Source: JBBDWZ01 sp050732575
GTDB lineage: Bacteria; Gemmatimonadota; Gemmatimonadetes; Longimicrobiales; RSA9
DNA: 50,088 nucleotides
Assembly: GCA_050732575.1 (NCBI GenBank)
Contig: JBOHRF010000006.1
Location: 1-50,088, forward strand
Direction of reading: 5' to 3'
Position numbers and translations under genes: made by a program. The notes beneath the pieces were generated by a model. It searched no databases, had not been told where the DNA came from, and saw nothing but the letters and a program-made list of their open reading frames with translations. Positions within the stretch are counted from its first letter, which is position 1. The number at the start of each line of letters is the position of its first letter. Positions 8,473 through 15,807 of the stretch are shown piece by piece.

Positions 8473-9486
8473 ATGGCCTCAGGATCCGCCGCTAAGAAGG
8501 GTTACGCGCCAGACGGTAAAGACACGGGCGTGGTCAAGTCGAAAGGCACGGCGCGACTACCTATCCTGAATGGCGAAGCTTTGCCGCTGACCACACGGAA
8601 GCCGGAGTGGCTGAAGGTCCGCTCGCCCGGAGGGCGCAACTACCTGCGCTTAAAGCAGATGATGCGCGGGCTCAAGTTGCACTCGGTGTGCGAGGAAGCC
8701 GGTTGTCCGAACATCGGCGAGTGTTGGGAGGCCGGCACAGCGACGTTTCTGATTCTGGGTGATGTCTGTACCCGAGCGTGCAAATATTGCGCGATCGCGC
8801 ACGGCATGCCCACCGAGCTGGACTGGGATGAGCCGCGCCGCGTGGCCGAGGCGGTAGCCGAGCTTCAGCTCGAACACGTCGTTGTCACCAGCGTAAATCG
8901 CGATGAATTGGCGGATGGCGGAGCCGCGATCTTTGCCGAGACCATCCGGCTGTGCCGCGCACAGCGGCCTCAGATGACCATCGAAGTCCTGATTCCTGAC
9001 TTCAAAGGCGATGAAGGCGCGCTGCGCATGGTAGTAGAAGCGCGGCCAGACATTCTGAATCACAACCTGGAAACCGTGGAGCGCCTGCATCCCTGGGCGC
9101 GCCCCGGCGGTCGCTACTGGCGCAGCATCTCCTACCTGGGCGCTGCCAAACGCATGGACCCGACGCTGCTGACCAAATCAGGCATAATTCTGGGCATGGG
9201 TGAAGCGTTGGAAGAGATTCACCAGTCCATGTTGGATTTGCGAAAAGCTGGAGTAGACATTCTGACTCTGGGGCAGTACCTGCGACCGAGTGTGCATCAC
9301 GCACCCGTGGCCCGTTTCGTAACGCCGCAGGAATTCTCCGAGTGGAAGCGAGTAGGCGAGCAGGAGATGTCATTCCGCCACGTGGAGAGTGGCCCACTGG
9401 TGCGCTCGAGCTATCATGCGGAAACGCAAGCACGGACGGTTACGGCAGGTGGCATAGGCGAGATCATGACGATTCGTGAAGAGTGA
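8473..9486 (+). CDS. lipA: lipoyl synthase
   Basis: Radical-SAM enzyme that inserts two sulfur atoms into octanoyl groups on lipoyl domains, here probably those of the adjacent pyruvate dehydrogenase E2. Both iron-sulfur motifs are present: the auxiliary cluster motif CEEAGCPNIGECW and the radical-SAM motif CTRACKYC. Further family stretches are VTSVNRDELADGGA, LNHNLETVERLHPWARPGG and GQYLRPSVHHAPV. The C-terminal RSSYHAE carries the conserved serine that ligates the auxiliary cluster. Length (337) is near normal with a slightly long N-terminus. It lies 14 bp before pdhA, indicating co-transcription of the cofactor-attachment gene with its target complex. Confidence 0.96.
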   Translation: MASGSAAKKGYAPDGKDTGVVKSKGTARLPILNGEALPLTTRKPEWLKVRSPGGRNYLRLKQMMRGLKLHSVCEEAGCPNIGECWEAGTATFLILGDVCTRACKYCAIAHGMPTELDWDEPRRVAEAVAELQLEHVVVTSVNRDELADGGAAIFAETIRLCRAQRPQMTIEVLIPDFKGDEGALRMVVEARPDILNHNLETVERLHPWARPGGRYWRSISYLGAAKRMDPTLLTKSGIILGMGEALEEIHQSMLDLRKAGVDILTLGQYLRPSVHHAPVARFVTPQEFSEWKRVGEQEMSFRHVESGPLVRSSYHAETQARTVTAGGIGEIMTIREE

Positions 9487-9500
9487 CGCGTGACCGTCTC

Positions 9501-10589
9501 ATGACGCAAACCAGAACACGAGCGGCGGGCCGGGCTGCCGAAGTATCCCGCAATGGAGCCGAGCCGTTGGACGGGCTCGATCAGGCCACGCTGCAGCACA
9601 TGCTCTACCAGATGCTGCTGGGCCGGCGCTTTGAGGAGAAAGCCGCGGAAGCTTACGCGGTGGGCAAGATTGGCGGGTTCTGCCACTTGTACATCGGGCA
9701 GGAAGCCGTTGCGGTCGGATCGTTCGCAGCGCTACGGCCCGATGACTACGTGATCACGGCGTACCGCGAGCACGTGCAGGCGCTGGTCAAGGGCATGACG
9801 CCGCGCGAGGTCATGGCCGAGTTGTACGGCCGATCGGGCGGCTCGTCCAAGGGCAAGGGCGGATCGATGCACCTGTACAGCGCGCGCGTGAATTTCCTGG
9901 GCGGCTGGGGCATAGTGGGAGGCCAAATCCCACTGGGTACGGGCGTGGCGTGGGCCATCAAGTACAAAGGCGAAGATCGGGTCTGCCTGTGTTTCATGGG
10001 TGAAGCCGCAGTCAACCAGGGTGCGTTTCATGAATCGCTCAATATGGCTGCGCTCTGGAAATTGCCCGTGATCTACATCGTGGAAAACAATCGATTCGGC
10101 ATGGGCACAGCGTGGGAGCGGGCATCATCGCTCTACGACATCTCGCAGAAGGCCGCGGCGTACGATATGCCATCAGCCGTGGCCGACGGCATGGACGTTC
10201 TTGACATGCGGCGGGTGACGCTGGAAGCGGTGGAACGCGCGCGCAAGGACAACATTCCCACTCTGATCGAAGCGCGCTGCCACCGATTCATGGGTCATTC
10301 CATGTCGGACCCGGTGCACGGGGTGTATCGCACGAAAGAAGATGTGGAAGAGGCCAAACAGCGCGATCCGATCCATACGTTCATCGTCCAGCTGCGTGAT
10401 GCCAACGTGCTGAGCGAAGATGAGTTGAACGCCATCGACGAGCGCGTGCACGCCGAGTGCGACGATGCAGCGGAATTCGCAGAAGCCTCGCCGGAGGCCG
10501 ACGTGAGGGAATTGTACACTGATGTCTATGCGGAAGAAAACGTGAACGGGCGGCTGTTCTTCGATGGCAAAAATCGGCTGGACTCCTGA
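9501..10589 (+). CDS. pdhA: pyruvate dehydrogenase E1 component, alpha subunit
   Basis: Thiamine-diphosphate-binding alpha subunit of a heterotetrameric E1 (362 residues from the ATG at 9501; a GTG at 9483 would overlap lipA and is less likely). Family features in order are GKIGGFCHLYIGQEAVAVG, YREHVQALVKGM, KGKGGSMHLY, GIVGGQIPLGTGVAWA, FHESLNMAALWKLPVIYIVENN and the phosphorylation-loop-like HRFMGHSMSDPVHGVYRTKE. The TPP/Mg motif normally begins GDG; here residues 167-169 read GEA, while the distal NN is kept. Substrate specificity for pyruvate is inferred from the gene order with pdhB, E2 and E3; a different 2-oxo acid cannot be excluded. It overlaps pdhB by one base. Confidence 0.92.
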   Translation: MTQTRTRAAGRAAEVSRNGAEPLDGLDQATLQHMLYQMLLGRRFEEKAAEAYAVGKIGGFCHLYIGQEAVAVGSFAALRPDDYVITAYREHVQALVKGMTPREVMAELYGRSGGSSKGKGGSMHLYSARVNFLGGWGIVGGQIPLGTGVAWAIKYKGEDRVCLCFMGEAAVNQGAFHESLNMAALWKLPVIYIVENNRFGMGTAWERASSLYDISQKAAAYDMPSAVADGMDVLDMRRVTLEAVERARKDNIPTLIEARCHRFMGHSMSDPVHGVYRTKEDVEEAKQRDPIHTFIVQLRDANVLSEDELNAIDERVHAECDDAAEFAEASPEADVRELYTDVYAEENVNGRLFFDGKNRLDS

Positions 10590-11569
10590 TGGCGACGATC
10601 ACGTACCGGGAGGCATTGAACCAGGCGCTGGCGGAAGAGATGGAACGCGATCCCAACGTGTTCCTGATGGGTGAAGAAGTAGGCCTCTACAACGGCGCGT
10701 ACAAGGTCTCGAAGGGGCTGCTCGAGCGATTTGGCGAGATGCGCGTAGTCGATACACCAATAACCGAACTGGGCTTTGCCGGGGTTGGTGTGGGCGCCGC
10801 CATGGTGGGGTTGAGGCCGATCATCGAGTTCATGACCTTCAACTTTTCCATTCTGGCGATGGATCAGCTGTTCAACAGCGCGGCCAAGGTGTTGTACATG
10901 TCGGGTGGCCAGTTCAAGTGTCCGATCGTGTTTCGCGGTCCTACGGGCGCCGCACTGCAGCTCTCGGCGCAACATTCGCAGGCATTGGAAGCGAGCTACG
11001 CGCACTTTCCCGGGCTAAAAGTCGTGACACCCGGCACACCCGCCGATGCCAAGGGCTTGTTGAAAGCGGCCGTGCGCGATGACGATCCGGTGGTCTTCAT
11101 GGAAGCCGAGATGCTCTACAACATGAAAGGCGAAGTGCCGGATGATGAAGACTTCTTCATCCCGCTGGGCGTTGCCGAGGTCAAGCGGGAAGGCAGCGAC
11201 GTGACCATCCTCACCCACGGCAAGATGGTGCACGTGGCATTGCAGGCCGCCCGGCAATTGGAAAAGGAAGAGGTCCAGGCAGAAGTAGTTGATCTGCGCA
11301 GCTTGCGTCCGCTGGATATGGAGGCAATCCAGGCGTCCATCGCAAAAACCAATCGCGCCGTGTACCTGGAAGAAGGTTGGAGTTACGCAGGCATTGGGGC
11401 TACGATCGTGGCGACTATCCAGGATGAAGCGTTTGATGATCTGGACGCGCCCATCCTGCGCGTGCACCAGGCGGACACACCCATGCCCTATGCAAAATCG
11501 CTGGAGAAACTGGCCAAACCATCCGCCGAGCGGGTGGTAGCCGCGTGCAATAGAGTGTTGTACCGATAG
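10589..11569 (+). CDS. pdhB: pyruvate dehydrogenase E1 component, beta subunit
   Basis: A 326-residue transketolase-like beta subunit that pairs with PdhA to decarboxylate pyruvate and acylate the lipoyl arm of E2. Typical stretches are MGEEVGLYNGAYKVSKGLLE, FGEMRVVDTPITELGFAGVG, EFMTFNFSILAMDQLFNSAA, FRGPTGAALQLSAQHSQALE and, in the transketolase C-terminal domain, EVVDLRSLRPLDMEAI and LEEGWSYAGIG. Length is normal. The start ATG shares its A with the last base of the pdhA stop (TGATG), which indicates translational coupling. A self-complementary repeat element follows before the E2 gene. Confidence 0.95.
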   Translation: MATITYREALNQALAEEMERDPNVFLMGEEVGLYNGAYKVSKGLLERFGEMRVVDTPITELGFAGVGVGAAMVGLRPIIEFMTFNFSILAMDQLFNSAAKVLYMSGGQFKCPIVFRGPTGAALQLSAQHSQALEASYAHFPGLKVVTPGTPADAKGLLKAAVRDDDPVVFMEAEMLYNMKGEVPDDEDFFIPLGVAEVKREGSDVTILTHGKMVHVALQAARQLEKEEVQAEVVDLRSLRPLDMEAIQASIAKTNRAVYLEEGWSYAGIGATIVATIQDEAFDDLDAPILRVHQADTPMPYAKSLEKLAKPSAERVVAACNRVLYR

Positions 11570-11570
11570 A

Positions 11571-11654
11571 GCACGTTCTCGTTTTCGATTTCACGCTCCC
11601 GTTTTCGAAATAGAACGAATGTGAGCGTTAACGAGAGCGAGAGCGTGAACGTGT
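11571..11654. repeat. self-complementary intergenic element, copy 1 (between pdhB and pdhC)
   Basis: The 97 bp gap between E1 beta and E2 is filled by CG- and purine/pyrimidine-biased repeats. CACGTTC (11572-11578) is complementary to GAACGTG (11647-11653), TCTCGTT (11577-11583) to AACGAGA (11630-11636), and TCACGCTC (11591-11598) to GAGCGTGA (11641-11648). Because each arm is itself repetitive, several alternative pairings are possible. The right part includes CGTTAACGAGAGCG (11626-11639), which recurs at 26492-26505. It could fold into a hairpin that modulates pdhC expression; this is inference. Confidence 0.6.
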
Positions 11655-11666
11655 TTCGGGGGTGGA

Positions 11667-13025
11667 ATGGCGACCAAAGTGCACATGGAGGCCCTCTCTC
11701 CAACCATGGAGGAGGGCCAACTCGTTCGGTGGCTCAAGAACGAAGGCGATCCGATCAAGGAAGGCGATGTGCTGGCCGAGATCGAGACCGACAAAGCGAC
11801 CATGGAGTTGGTGGCGCGGGGATCGGGAGTACTGCGCGCGCGCATGCTCGAGGAGGGCAGAACGGCGCCTGTCGGTCAAGTCATTGCCGTGATCGCAGGA
11901 GCCAACGAGGACATCAGCTCGCTGGTGGGTGGTGGAGCAGCCCAACCAGCAGCCGAACGCGCGGGCGTGGGCGCGGAACGAAAAGGCGACGTCGAGGAGA
12001 AGCGTGGGAGTGCGGGGGCAAGTAAGAAGCCAGATGCGGATAGTGCTGCGGTGGCGGTGGCGGCGCGCGGTCAGACGGAGCAGCCGAGGGACGTGGGCAC
12101 GCCCGACGGCGGCGGCGAAGGAGAGGGTGACGGCGAGGTTGGCAATGGGAGAGCGCGGGTCAAAGCCTCACCGTTGGCGCGCCGGTTGGCTGCGGAATCA
12201 GGCGTTGAGTTGAAGGGCGTTGCCGGATCTGGCCCGGGTGGCCGCATCGTTCGCCGGGACATTGAAGGTGCGGGCGCGCGCGGGCCGGCGGCAGGTGTCA
12301 AGCCGGAAATGCGTTATGCGCCCACATATGAGGGTCCGGATGTGGAAGAGATTCCGGTCACTCAGATGCGCAAAACCATCGCCAAGCGACTGATCACATC
12401 GATTGGTCCCATCCCAACCTTTTACCTGACGATCGACGTCAACATGACGCGCCTGATGCAGGCACGCGAACACGTGAACGAGAAATTGAAAGATTCTGGC
12501 CTCAAGACATCCGTGAATGACTTCCTGATCAAAGCGGTGGCCGTAGCGTTGGCGCGTCATCCGGAGGTGAACGCATCCTGGGGCGAAACCGTGGTGCGCC
12601 GTTACCACCGCGTACACGTTGGTGTGGCCGTGGCCGTTGAGGATGGGCTGATCACCCCCGTCATTCGAGATGCCGATCGCAAAGGTGTGGCCGACATTGC
12701 CATCGAAGTGAAAGAACTCGCGGCCCGCGCACGAGAGAAGAAGCTGAAGCCGGAGGAATACACGGGCGCGACGTTCTCCATCTCCAATCTGGGCATGTTT
12801 GGCATCGAGGATTTCACGGCCATCATCAATCCACCCGAGGCCGCAATACTGGCCGTCGGTCAGGTGACCGACACCGTGGTGGCCGTGAACGGGCAACCCG
12901 TGGTGCAGGCGCGTATGCGCATGACCATGAGCTGCGATCATCGTGTAGTGGATGGCGCGACCGGCGCACGCTTCCTGCAAACACTGCGCGCGTTCGTGGA
13001 AGAGCCAGTGATGATCCTGGTATGA
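11667..13025 (+). CDS. pdhC: pyruvate dehydrogenase E2 component (dihydrolipoamide acetyltransferase)
   Basis: Core of the complex, transferring the acetyl group from lipoyl-lysine to CoA. One lipoyl domain lies at residues about 1-78 with the attachment site ETDKATME (Lys43), which LipA's product would occupy. A long Ala/Gly/Glu-rich linker (about 85-165) follows. The peripheral-subunit binding domain (about 170-210) contains ASPLARRLAAE and GSGPGGRIVRRDIE. The catalytic domain (about 235-452) has TQMRKTIAKRL, FSISNLGMFGIEDFTAIINP and the active-site motif SCDHRVVDGATGA with its catalytic His and Asp. Length 452 is normal for a single-lipoyl E2. Confidence 0.95.
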   Translation: MATKVHMEALSPTMEEGQLVRWLKNEGDPIKEGDVLAEIETDKATMELVARGSGVLRARMLEEGRTAPVGQVIAVIAGANEDISSLVGGGAAQPAAERAGVGAERKGDVEEKRGSAGASKKPDADSAAVAVAARGQTEQPRDVGTPDGGGEGEGDGEVGNGRARVKASPLARRLAAESGVELKGVAGSGPGGRIVRRDIEGAGARGPAAGVKPEMRYAPTYEGPDVEEIPVTQMRKTIAKRLITSIGPIPTFYLTIDVNMTRLMQAREHVNEKLKDSGLKTSVNDFLIKAVAVALARHPEVNASWGETVVRRYHRVHVGVAVAVEDGLITPVIRDADRKGVADIAIEVKELAARAREKKLKPEEYTGATFSISNLGMFGIEDFTAIINPPEAAILAVGQVTDTVVAVNGQPVVQARMRMTMSCDHRVVDGATGARFLQTLRAFVEEPVMILV

Positions 13026-13153
13026 GCAGTGACTGCGGATGAGTCGGAAGAATCGGGATGAACCCGCGGCCCTCGAGCCGGAAGTAAAACTACTCGCCTA
13101 ACAGTGGCCCAGTGCTTTGTGAAAACGTACACTCGGTTCGTTGGGCAGGGTGA

Positions 13154-13261
13154 TGTAGGCGGCTCCAACTCGAAGGATATCGCCGAGTCCGTGACGAACG
13201 GACGATAAATCTCGAGCATGGCCGGCGCATCCGAAGGCGCGGCCACACGGATGCGGACCTC
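13154..13261 (-). pseudogene. N-terminal remnant of a phosphinothricin-type GNAT acetyltransferase
   Basis: About 36 codons read RIRVAAPSDAPAMLEIYRPF then VTDSAISFELEPPT, the typical opening of PAT/Bar-type N-acetyltransferases. After this the frame continues without resemblance to the family, so the acetyl-CoA-binding core is missing. No convincing start codon is visible; the fragment begins just after the stop of the upstream hypothetical gene on the same strand, as if it were once the last gene of that operon. The gene-free remainder between 13026 and 13153 shows nothing else. Confidence 0.6.
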
Positions 13262-13269
13262 TCTCGAGC

Positions 13270-13734
13270 TCAGCTCAGCACTTGCAGATCCGGTTCCACC
13301 CATTCTGTCCTGGCCTGCCATGACATCAAGCGTTCGCGTGAATAATACTGGAAAGGCAGATCACGATCGCCACAACGCGCGTACAGCTCACGGGCCAGTA
13401 CGTGCATCGGCTCAGTCAGATCCGCGCCGATCACAAAACGCTGGACGACCCAGATATAAAAACGCGTGATCGATTCATGATATCCGCCACTCAACGTCTG
13501 CTCGATGCGCTGCGCCGCATTGTAGCGCAGGATTCCCTCACGAATCCGCCGCGCACCCTCTTGCTGGCCATGACGTAGCAGCATGACCAGTGCATAGACC
13601 AGATGAGCGCGATGATCCCAGGCCTGGCGCGCAACCGCACAGGCCTCGAAGGCTGCTACCAGCTCCAGGATTCTGGCGTCCTCCGCACACGTAACCACGT
13701 GGGCGGGCAGCGCTGCACTATCGAGCGCAGTCAT
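13270..13734 (-). CDS. conserved hypothetical protein with DHRAHL and GYHES motifs
   Basis: A 154-residue soluble protein of unknown function. It has an AFEACAVARQAWDHRAHLVY stretch, then RIREGILRYN and GYHESITRFYIWVVQRF. The spaced histidines (DHRAHL, GYHES) with an Asn in between look like a possible metal or active site, and I recall similar small proteins encoded near acetyltransferase genes; neither point assigns a function. The start ATG overlaps the stop of the Lrp-type gene (ATGA), so the two are translationally coupled, and the acetyltransferase remnant follows directly. Confidence 0.65.
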   Translation of the reverse strand: MTALDSAALPAHVVTCAEDARILELVAAFEACAVARQAWDHRAHLVYALVMLLRHGQQEGARRIREGILRYNAAQRIEQTLSGGYHESITRFYIWVVQRFVIGADLTEPMHVLARELYARCGDRDLPFQYYSRERLMSWQARTEWVEPDLQVLS

Positions 13735-14177
13735 GGAATGGGCAGCGCGCAGGTTTCCTTCAGCGACTTCAGCACAATGGTCGTGCGCGTGCGCACGATG
13801 CCATCGAACGACTTCAACTCGTCACTGATGACTCGGTCGAGATCCAATGGGTCTCGACAGCGGAGTTTGAGCAGATAGTCGTAGTCACCCGCGATGTGAT
13901 GACACTCCAGCACTTCGGGCAACCCCTGCACCTTCTCCAGAAAACCCGCCCGATGCTCGGGACGGTCCAGGGTCACGGCTACAAAAGCCAGCAGGTCCAG
14001 CCCCAGCGCATGCGGGTCCAACAACGCGGCATACCCGCGGATGGCGCCCCGCTCCTCCAGCTTGCGGACGCGCTCGGCAATGGCCGGGCCGGTCACGCCC
14101 AGGGCCATGCCCAGGCTGGCCCAGGGTTCCCTCGCATTGGATTGGAGTCGGCGGATGATTTCGTAATCCATGTTCAT
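13731..14177 (-). CDS. Lrp/AsnC family transcriptional regulator
   Basis: A 148-residue feast/famine regulator. Residues about 3-60 form the AsnC-type helix-turn-helix (DYEIIRRLQSNAREPWASLG then VTGPAIAERVRKLEERGAIR), followed by GYAALLDPHALGLDLLAFVA and a RAM ligand-binding domain with VLECHHIAGDYDYLLKLRCR. The ATG at 14177 (or 14171, two codons later) gives a normal N-terminus; the open frame upstream to 14234 adds a non-family stretch. It lies in a minus-strand block inserted between the E2 and E3 genes, so it could respond to amino acids or control the neighbouring block; its targets are unknown. Confidence 0.88.
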   Translation of the reverse strand: MNMDYEIIRRLQSNAREPWASLGMALGVTGPAIAERVRKLEERGAIRGYAALLDPHALGLDLLAFVAVTLDRPEHRAGFLEKVQGLPEVLECHHIAGDYDYLLKLRCRDPLDLDRVISDELKSFDGIVRTRTTIVLKSLKETCALPIP

Positions 14178-14262
14178 TTGCCGTCTTGAGCCATGAGTCG
14201 ATAGAATAATGGCATATCTGCTAATGATTCGCAATGTAACTGCAGGGGAGACGGGAACGGAC

Positions 14263-14292
14263 GAAAGCGAAAACGAAAGCGAAAGCGAAAGC
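14263..14292. repeat. five tandem GAAAGC-type hexamers
   Basis: Five head-to-tail hexamers read GAAAGC, GAAAAC, GAAAGC, GAAAGC, GAAAGC. They lie between the divergent Lrp-type gene and lpd, directly upstream of lpd. The preceding bases GAACGGACGAAA recur at 19395-19407, where a shorter version of the same sequence ends in GAAAGCG. Confidence 0.75.
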
Positions 14293-14350
14293 GGGAATTA
14301 GAAGTCGCCGGGAGGGGCGTCGGGGCATAAGTTGCGGGCCGGTTCAAATC

Positions 14351-14356
14351 AGGAGG
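14351..14356 (+). promoter_or_regulatory. ribosome-binding site that decides the lpd start
   Basis: A full AGGAGG touches the first in-frame GTG (14357) but lies six bases before a second in-frame GTG at 14363. Normal spacing therefore favours 14363, which also gives the usual N-terminus MADQYDVVVIGAGPGG. Confidence 0.75.
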
Positions 14357-14362
14357 GTGGAA

Positions 14363-15757
14363 GTGGCGGATCAATACGATGTGGTTGTGATTGGAGCGGG
14401 TCCGGGCGGATATGCGGCGGCGATCCGGGCGGGCCAGTTAGGGCTAAAAGTGGCGTGTGTGGAGGCGGAGAAGCTGGGTGGTGTTTGCAACAATGTGGGC
14501 TGTATTCCAACGAAAGCGCTGCTGGAGAGCGCACATTATGCGAAGAAGATAGGCGACCTGACCGAGTTTGGGATTGCGACAGTAGGTGTGAAACTAGATC
14601 TGGGTGTGGCGGGAAAGCGGGCCAGGAAAGTTGCGGATCAAGGGTCAAAGGGCGTGTCCTATCTGTTCAAGAAATACAAAGTCGAATCCGTGACGGGCTG
14701 GGGTCGGCTGAGCGGTGCGAACGGTGTGGAAGTGGAGAGCAAAGACGGGAAGAAGACGCTGAATGCAAAGCACATCATCATTGCGACGGGCTCGCGGCCG
14801 AAGAACTTGCCGATACTAAAGGTGGATGGCGAGCGGGTGTGGAGCTCGGACCAGGCCGTGTTTCCGGATGCTGCACCGAAGACCCTGGGGATCATAGGCG
14901 CGGGCGCGATCGGGATGGAGTTTGCGGATGTGTACAATGCGTTTGGCACGAAGGTGACGCTGATCGAAGCGATGGATCAGATCCTTCCGTTGGAGGACAA
15001 GGATTCGGCGGTGGCGCTGGAGCGTGCGTACAAGAAGCGGGGCATTGAGATCCACGTGGGGGCGCGACTGGAGAAAGCGGAGGTGAGGAGTGAAGGCGTA
15101 TCGCTGACCATCAAGGGAGCGGACGGCAACACGAAGATGATAGATGTGGAGCGTGTGTTGCTGGCCGTAGGTCGTGCGCCGATCATTGAGGACATTGGAT
15201 TGGAGAAGGCGGGAGTGAAGACGGAGCGGGGCGCGATTGTAGCGGATGAAGAGTGCCGAACCACAGTGCCGAGCGTTTTTGCGATAGGCGATTGTGCTCG
15301 GGTTCCGCTGTTGGCGCATAAGGCATCGCATGAGGGTGTGTGTGTGGTGGAGAGTATTGCGGGAGTTGGTCATGGTGGAATTGACTACAAGAACATCCCG
15401 AACGTTACGTACTGTCATCCTGAAGTTGCATCGGTTGGACTGACGGAAGCGCAGGCGCGCGAGCAGGGTCATGACATAGAAGTGGGAGTGTTTCCGTTCA
15501 ATGCCAATGGTAGGGCGCGCACGGCGGGAGAGACGGATGGTTTTGTGAAAGTCATTCGGGATAAGAAGTACAGCGAGCTGCTGGGTGCCCACATTGTGGG
15601 TGCGCACGCGAGTGAGCTGATTGCGGAGTTCGTGCTGGGTCGTCACCTGGAGACGACGGTAGAAGAAATGGAGCGAGCCATCCACCCGCATCCCACGCTA
15701 TCCGAAGCGATTGGCGAAGCTGCGCTGGCGGCTCTGGGTCGGCCCATTCACATCTGA
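14363..15757 (+). CDS. lpd: dihydrolipoyl dehydrogenase (E3)
   Basis: FAD flavoenzyme that reoxidises dihydrolipoamide on E2 and passes electrons to NAD+. Residues near the N-terminus form the FAD-binding fold (VVVIGAGPGGYAAAIRAGQL), followed by the redox disulfide motif GGVCNNVGCIPTKALL. The usual motif is GGTCLNVGCIPSKALL, so both cysteines are kept with milder substitutions around them. The NAD-binding fold is LGIIGAGAIGMEFADVYNAF, the second FAD motif is VFAIGDCARVPLLAHKA, and the interface carries the catalytic HPHPTLSEAIGEAA. Length is normal. It completes the pyruvate dehydrogenase set but is separated from E2 by a divergent regulator block, so it has its own promoter. Confidence 0.95.
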   Translation: MADQYDVVVIGAGPGGYAAAIRAGQLGLKVACVEAEKLGGVCNNVGCIPTKALLESAHYAKKIGDLTEFGIATVGVKLDLGVAGKRARKVADQGSKGVSYLFKKYKVESVTGWGRLSGANGVEVESKDGKKTLNAKHIIIATGSRPKNLPILKVDGERVWSSDQAVFPDAAPKTLGIIGAGAIGMEFADVYNAFGTKVTLIEAMDQILPLEDKDSAVALERAYKKRGIEIHVGARLEKAEVRSEGVSLTIKGADGNTKMIDVERVLLAVGRAPIIEDIGLEKAGVKTERGAIVADEECRTTVPSVFAIGDCARVPLLAHKASHEGVCVVESIAGVGHGGIDYKNIPNVTYCHPEVASVGLTEAQAREQGHDIEVGVFPFNANGRARTAGETDGFVKVIRDKKYSELLGAHIVGAHASELIAEFVLGRHLETTVEEMERAIHPHPTLSEAIGEAALAALGRPIHI

Positions 15758-15807
15758 GCGACGGGTGACGCAACGTTGAAGGACAACAAGATTGGGTTGA
15801 ATCAACC

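Noticed and set aside
14816..15691. 291-codon open frame antisense to lpd
   Set aside because: It lies wholly opposite a clear E3 gene, has arginine/histidine-rich shadow composition and no family motif.
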